From Fibrobacter succinogenes (lineage in GTDB: Bacteria > Fibrobacterota > Fibrobacteria > Fibrobacterales > Fibrobacteraceae), in NCBI GenBank assembly GCA_902762305.1, contig CACWNW010000009.1, positions 1 through 64,000 of the forward strand: DNA of 64,000 bases. Direction: 5' to 3'. The notes beneath the pieces were generated by a model. That model was not told the origin of the DNA and searched no databases. It saw nothing but the letters and a program-made list of their open reading frames with translations. Position numbers and translations under genes: made by a program. Position 1 is the first letter of the stretch; every line of letters begins with the position of its first letter. This document shows positions 60,110-64,000 of this stretch, piece after piece.

Positions 60110-61401
60110 TGGAACCCCTTAAATTAAAAGAGCACGATAAAGTATCGCTTGAATCCTTGAGTGAGAACTTAAAGGGTTTTCTTTCTACGTGTCGACTGCT
60201 AAAAAATGGCTACATGGAGCCCCCCAAGTATTTGGGACTTGGCTGGAAAAATGATACTATTTTGCAAGCCAGCTACTATATAGGAGCTTCTTGGCTGGTC
60301 GAGAATGAATCTGCTATTGTAGTGACGCCTAAAATGGGAAATATTGACTTTGTAGAGATGTTTATAACTGCACTTGCGGTTGATTCGGATCCAGAAGTTA
60401 ACTATTTCAGCAGATGCTATGGAATAGAATTTGATGCCCCTAAAATTATAGTAGAAAAAAACTTGTGTCAAGTTACACCGCTGATTTTGTTACACTATGT
60501 AACTCTTCTTGAAAAACTTGTAAAAAGAGGCCTAAAGAAAGGATATGTGAATCAGGAAGATAATCTCAATTCTAAGATTCGAGGGCGAATTTATGTTCCT
60601 GCACATGTGCAACAAAATGTGTGTACGCAACGCGAGAATAGGGCGTATTGTCGTTTTCAAGAATATACCGAAGATATTCCAGAAAACCGTTTGCTAAAGA
60701 AGGCTTTGTATTTTGCGTATCGTGGAATTTGCAGTTATAAAAGTTTTGACAAATATCGTGTTGAATTGCAAAGTCGTTTGAATAGGCTTTTCGCTGCGTT
60801 TATTAATGTTTCTAGTGATATTGAAATTTACCAGGTTGCAAGAGTTTCTCATAATAAATTATTCCGCCATTATAGCGAGGCTATTCACGTAGCCAAGATG
60901 CTTTTGCGGCATTTTGATAATTCTATTCGTAATGTGGACCGTGAAGAGTCCTATGAAACGGCTCCCTTCTGGATTGATATGGCTAGGCTTTTTGAGCTGT
61001 ACACATATAGCAAATTAAATGAGAAATATCCTGACCAAATTGAATTCCAGAAAAAAGGCCGCACTGGCACTTGTGACTACTTGAAAATTGCAAAAGGGAA
61101 TTCGGCAGAGCGTTTGATTTTAGATGCTAAATATAAGCCTTATTACGAAAATGACGAAATTGGTTGGGAGGACATCCAGGAAATCAGTGGCTATGCTCGT
61201 GACAAGAAAATATTGGCTGAATTGGGCTGGTTTAAGAACGGCGAATTGAACGTTCAGGACGTTCCTCCATGTGTTGTGATTTACCCGGAATATGGTGAAG
61301 TAAACGACACCTTTGGAGAAAATCTTCTCGATAATGCCGAAGTTGTTTCTGACTATACCAATTTCTATAAAATCGCAGTAAAAGTGCCGAGATTGCAGTA
61401 A
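60109..61401 (+). CDS. mcrC: McrC nuclease subunit
   Basis: 430 residues from ATG at 60109, sharing the A of the mcrB TGA; a GTG at 60106 is the alternative. The N-terminal part contains the usual McrC beta-rich region (LGLGWKNDTILQASYYIGAS, WLVENESAIVVTPKMGNIDF). The C-terminal PD-(D/E)XK nuclease is seen as TCDYLKIAKGNSAERLILDAKYKPY (in parts: TGTCDYLKIA; ERLILDAKYKPY, with the Asp and D-x-K). It cuts DNA once activated by the McrB ring. Context with mcrB makes the identification firm. Confidence 0.9.
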   Translation: MEPLKLKEHDKVSLESLSENLKGFLSTCRLLKNGYMEPPKYLGLGWKNDTILQASYYIGASWLVENESAIVVTPKMGNIDFVEMFITALAVDSDPEVNYFSRCYGIEFDAPKIIVEKNLCQVTPLILLHYVTLLEKLVKRGLKKGYVNQEDNLNSKIRGRIYVPAHVQQNVCTQRENRAYCRFQEYTEDIPENRLLKKALYFAYRGICSYKSFDKYRVELQSRLNRLFAAFINVSSDIEIYQVARVSHNKLFRHYSEAIHVAKMLLRHFDNSIRNVDREESYETAPFWIDMARLFELYTYSKLNEKYPDQIEFQKKGRTGTCDYLKIAKGNSAERLILDAKYKPYYENDEIGWEDIQEISGYARDKKILAELGWFKNGELNVQDVPPCVVIYPEYGEVNDTFGENLLDNAEVVSDYTNFYKIAVKVPRLQ

Positions 61402-61458
61402 TGATAAAGGAATATATTCCCCATAGTGGAAAATAAATTGAACATCGCTTAATATCCT

Positions 61459-63015
61459 ATGATTACCTACCAATATGCTCAAAGTGATGATGGGTCCGCG
61501 ATAAACATCGCAGATGTTACGGATGAATATCGGAAACAGCATCAGTTCATATGCTTTGGCTGCGGAAACCGGATGAGCGCCGTTTTAGGCAAAAAAAGAA
61601 ATGTCCATTTTAGACACTTCCATGATTGTGACTGCTCAAAAGAAACGTATCTTCACCATCTTGGGAAAAAGATGTTTGTTGAATTGTACGCAAATAATAG
61701 GCAAAAGGGCTTGCCCTTATATGTTGACTATTTGCAAAATAAAAAGTGCAAAGAAAGTAAATGCCCTTATGGCAGGAACATAATATGTACTCGTACGTTT
61801 AAGTATCATGAGTTTGAATTGCTTCCAAGATATAACAATTACAAGTTCGAAGAATTTGATGCGGATGCGGGGCTTCGCCCAGATATTTTGCTTATCGATG
61901 ATGCTGGAAATAAGATTTACATCGAAATTGTTGTTACGCATAAATCTACGGAAAAAAAGATAAATTCAGGAATTCCTATTGTGGAGTTCAATTTTTCTGA
62001 CGAAAGGGACCTTGATTTATTTCGTTTCAATGAAAATAAACCCAAAATAAGTCTGGGTCATGAGTTATCAAATTGTATAAATTTTGATGATTTTTCCATA
62101 GAAAGCGAGCCTTTTTGCTACGACGATATAAAATGTGCTAAAGCAAACTTTAAGCAGTTCTATTATACGTACTTGAATTTTGATATGTATCATGGTCCGT
62201 ATCTGCGCCTCCCTTGCACGATCGTTTGTGAAAAAGAATGCCGTTTCTTGGAAAAGGGAAAATGTCTTTGTGATAGGGATTTTGTTGAATATGATTTAAC
62301 GAAATATTTTAAGAATTATGTCGATGAGGATGAGCAGTCTCCAAATTTGTATCTTATTAGTGAAAAGGGCGCTCGTATTAGAGTGAATTTCTCCATTTGG
62401 TTGTCTGATGATGGAGCTTTTCCTGAAAATGAACGTGTAATTCAGTTTGCTCTTGGCGTAGATGGTAATTATTATGCATGGGAACAAAGTGATGGAATCG
62501 CAGAAAATGAAAGTGTGAAGTTTTTTAATTTCAAAAAAATCACTGGACCAAATTGTGAAGAACAGTGGTATGAGGGCGCAGTTCTTTACAAGAACGGTCG
62601 CTGCGTTCCTCTAATTGGAAAAAATATAAAACAGGTTTCAGAAATGTATGCGGAAAGAAAGGATTCCGTTTCTGATTATGTGATTTTTCCGTCTGATATC
62701 ATACATCCTGATGCATGGCTTGGTGCTCCCGCTACTTGGACTAGCAAAGAGGCATATAAAGCGATTGCGGCTATGTTTTTGAAAAATGGTATGTGGGTTA
62801 AGAATTGTAATCTCTGTACTTTCTGTAAAGAAAATTGGAAACGAAATGATGAAAAATCCATATATTGTTATCGTCTTAGAAAGACTTGTAGAGCCGGTGA
62901 CGCAGTGAATTGTAATGTTTATCAAATTTCCGATGAAAACGTAAAAGGCCTTACCAGTGATGAACGCCTGATAGAAGTTCTTGAAGAGGCTTGGAAAAAT
63001 TATCGGTTAAAATAA
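61459..63015 (+). CDS. CoiA-like nuclease-domain protein
   Basis: 518 residues. The N-terminal ~90 residues match the CoiA-like zinc-finger/helical lead (QHQFICFGCGNRMSAVLGKK, NVHFRHFHDCDC, YLHHLGKKMF). Residues ~130-165 form a PD-(D/E)XK-like site: FDADAGLRPDILLIDDAGN then KIYIEIVVTHKST. The C-terminal half has two more Cys-rich clusters (CEKECRFLEKGKCLC and CNLCTFCKENW...CRAGDAVNC), likely zinc-binding. CoiA-type proteins take part in DNA uptake and recombination, but this one sits in a defence island between McrC and Res, so restriction of incoming DNA is plausible. It has 57 nt before it and lacks a clear partner. Confidence 0.75.
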   Translation: MITYQYAQSDDGSAINIADVTDEYRKQHQFICFGCGNRMSAVLGKKRNVHFRHFHDCDCSKETYLHHLGKKMFVELYANNRQKGLPLYVDYLQNKKCKESKCPYGRNIICTRTFKYHEFELLPRYNNYKFEEFDADAGLRPDILLIDDAGNKIYIEIVVTHKSTEKKINSGIPIVEFNFSDERDLDLFRFNENKPKISLGHELSNCINFDDFSIESEPFCYDDIKCAKANFKQFYYTYLNFDMYHGPYLRLPCTIVCEKECRFLEKGKCLCDRDFVEYDLTKYFKNYVDEDEQSPNLYLISEKGARIRVNFSIWLSDDGAFPENERVIQFALGVDGNYYAWEQSDGIAENESVKFFNFKKITGPNCEEQWYEGAVLYKNGRCVPLIGKNIKQVSEMYAERKDSVSDYVIFPSDIIHPDAWLGAPATWTSKEAYKAIAAMFLKNGMWVKNCNLCTFCKENWKRNDEKSIYCYRLRKTCRAGDAVNCNVYQISDENVKGLTSDERLIEVLEEAWKNYRLK

Positions 63016-63110
63016 GATTGGATTGTATGTAAATGTCAAAAACTTGTAGAACTTTTGGGAAATATGACGGATCATTTCTAGTTTATTGCACCCTGACGGA
63101 ATAAAAAACT

Positions 63111-63116
63111 TAATTT
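63111..63116 (+). promoter_or_regulatory. -10-like element for the Res gene
   Basis: TAATTT ends 8 nt before the ATG at 63124 with no ribosome-binding site, matching the leaderless pattern of core genes in this window. Confidence 0.4.
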
Positions 63117-63123
63117 TTACACT

Positions 63124-64000
63124 ATGAAAATCCAGTTCAAGTACCAGCAGTTCCAGGCAGATGCCGCGAAGGCCGTTTGCGATGTTTTTGCGGGACAACC
63201 CTACCTGGAATCGAGCTACTTGATGGATTCGGGTACGACCAAGCTCTTTGGCGGCAGTGTGCCTGCGCAGAGGGGCGTGACCGGTTTTTGCAACCAGCGT
63301 CTGGTGCCTGAATTGAGTGATTCCAAGGTGCTTGCGAACTTGCAGGCGGTGCAGTCGGCGAATCTTTTGCCGCAGTCCGACAAGCTGGAAGGCCGCTACA
63401 ACCTGACCATCGAAATGGAAACGGGTACGGGCAAGACCTATACCTACATCAAGACGATGTACGAACTGAACCGTGCCTACGGCTGGACCAAGTTTATCGT
63501 GGTGGTGCCGAGCATCGCCATTCGCGAGGGTGTCTATAAGTCGTTCCAGATTATGCAGGAACATTTTCTGGAAGAATACGGCAAGTCCATCCGGTTCTTT
63601 ATCTACAATTCGCAGAACCTGACCGAGATTGACCACTTTGCGTCGGACAGTCACATCAACGTGATGATTATTAACTCGCAGGCGTTCAACGCTACGGGCA
63701 AGGACGCGCGCCGTATCCGCATGAAGCTGGACGAGTTTCGCAGCCGCCGCCCGATAGACGTTATCGCGAGTACGAACCCGATTCTGATTATCGACGAGCC
63801 GCAGAGTGTTGAGGGCAAGAAGACAAAAGAGGGCCTGGCGGAATTCCAGCCGCTGTTGACGTTGCGCTATTCGGCGACTCACCGCAAGGACGCCATCTAC
63901 AACATGGTTTACCGCCTCGATGCGATGGATGCCTACAACAAACACCTGGTCAAGAAGATTAGCGTCAAGGGCATTACGGTGAACGGTTCTACGGCGACCG
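63124..64000 (+). CDS. res: Type III restriction enzyme Res subunit, N-terminal part
   Basis: 292 codons to the window edge, from ATG at 63124 (MKIQFKYQQFQADAAKAVCDV). Superfamily 2 helicase motifs: Q-like start, Walker A IEMETGTGKTYTYIKTMYEL (near residue 100), VVVPSIAIREGVYKS, FIYNSQNLTEID, MIINSQAFN, then Walker B ILIIDEPQSVEG and RYSATHR. The GTGKT/DEPQ set is typical of type III Res. It translocates and cuts together with Mod, which lies about 8.4 kb upstream beyond other defence genes. The endonuclease domain is off the window. GC-rich like Mod and the helicase. Confidence 0.9.
   Translation, partial: MKIQFKYQQFQADAAKAVCDVFAGQPYLESSYLMDSGTTKLFGGSVPAQRGVTGFCNQRLVPELSDSKVLANLQAVQSANLLPQSDKLEGRYNLTIEMETGTGKTYTYIKTMYELNRAYGWTKFIVVVPSIAIREGVYKSFQIMQEHFLEEYGKSIRFFIYNSQNLTEIDHFASDSHINVMIINSQAFNATGKDARRIRMKLDEFRSRRPIDVIASTNPILIIDEPQSVEGKKTKEGLAEFQPLLTLRYSATHRKDAIYNMVYRLDAMDAYNKHLVKKISVKGITVNGSTAT

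Noticed and set aside
63007-63945. A 312-residue minus-strand open frame
   Set aside because: Antisense to the Res gene, which shows intact helicase motifs on the plus strand.

Overview
The window looks like chromosome of a Fibrobacter (or close Fibrobacterota) strain. The clearest pointer is a TIGR02147-type regulator (19715-20545), a family first defined from Fibrobacter succinogenes, paired with a lipoprotein gene. Other pointers are Cys/Trp-rich repeat lipoproteins, many outer-membrane beta-barrels, GC-rich core genes and a Gram-negative envelope. The species is inferred; no rRNA or tRNA gene was seen.

Positions 1-31360 are mostly core genome. In order: the start of leuS; two repeat lipoproteins; a tandem pair of beta-barrels; a membrane/spermidine-synthase fusion; an operon of triple-FKBP isomerase, DUF1538 transporter-like protein and two PII-like regulators; a PorV-like barrel with a beta-propeller insert; rsmG; queH; the TIGR02147/lipoprotein operon; YgiQ-type radical SAM; glycogen synthase; folE; a hexapeptide acetyltransferase; an Rpn nuclease; nitroreductase; argA; a Mip-like FKBP lipoprotein; and folD. 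Many of these genes have no Shine-Dalgarno but a -10-like hexamer ending 7-9 nt before the start codon, which suggests widespread leaderless transcription.

Positions 31550-38060 hold a complete type II-C CRISPR-Cas locus: a divergent tracrRNA on the minus strand, cas9, cas1, cas2 and a 30-repeat array whose last two repeats are decayed. The anti-repeat orientation means crRNAs are read leftward toward cas2. Each repeat ends, in that direction, with a -10-like TATATT, as in the Neisseria type II-C arrangement.

Positions 38266-46100 are accessory: two unrecognised GC-rich genes, an AAA ATPase with a C-terminal nuclease-like region behind a palindrome, an AraC regulator, a cupin, a frameshifted acetyltransferase, an ORF6N protein, a solitary HicB-like protein, and two families of dispersed intergenic repeats.

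Positions 46150-64000 are a nested defence island. Its frame appears to be an extended type III restriction system (SNF2-like helicase, DUF4391, Mod methyltransferase, Res at the far end). Into it are packed an AAA ATPase/RloB pair (AbiL-like), a type II Thoeris-like operon (two-TM plus macro-like effector and three TIR genes), McrB/McrC, and a CoiA-like nuclease. The cargo is AT-rich against the GC-richer frame, and the target-recognition part of Mod is itself an AT-rich block.
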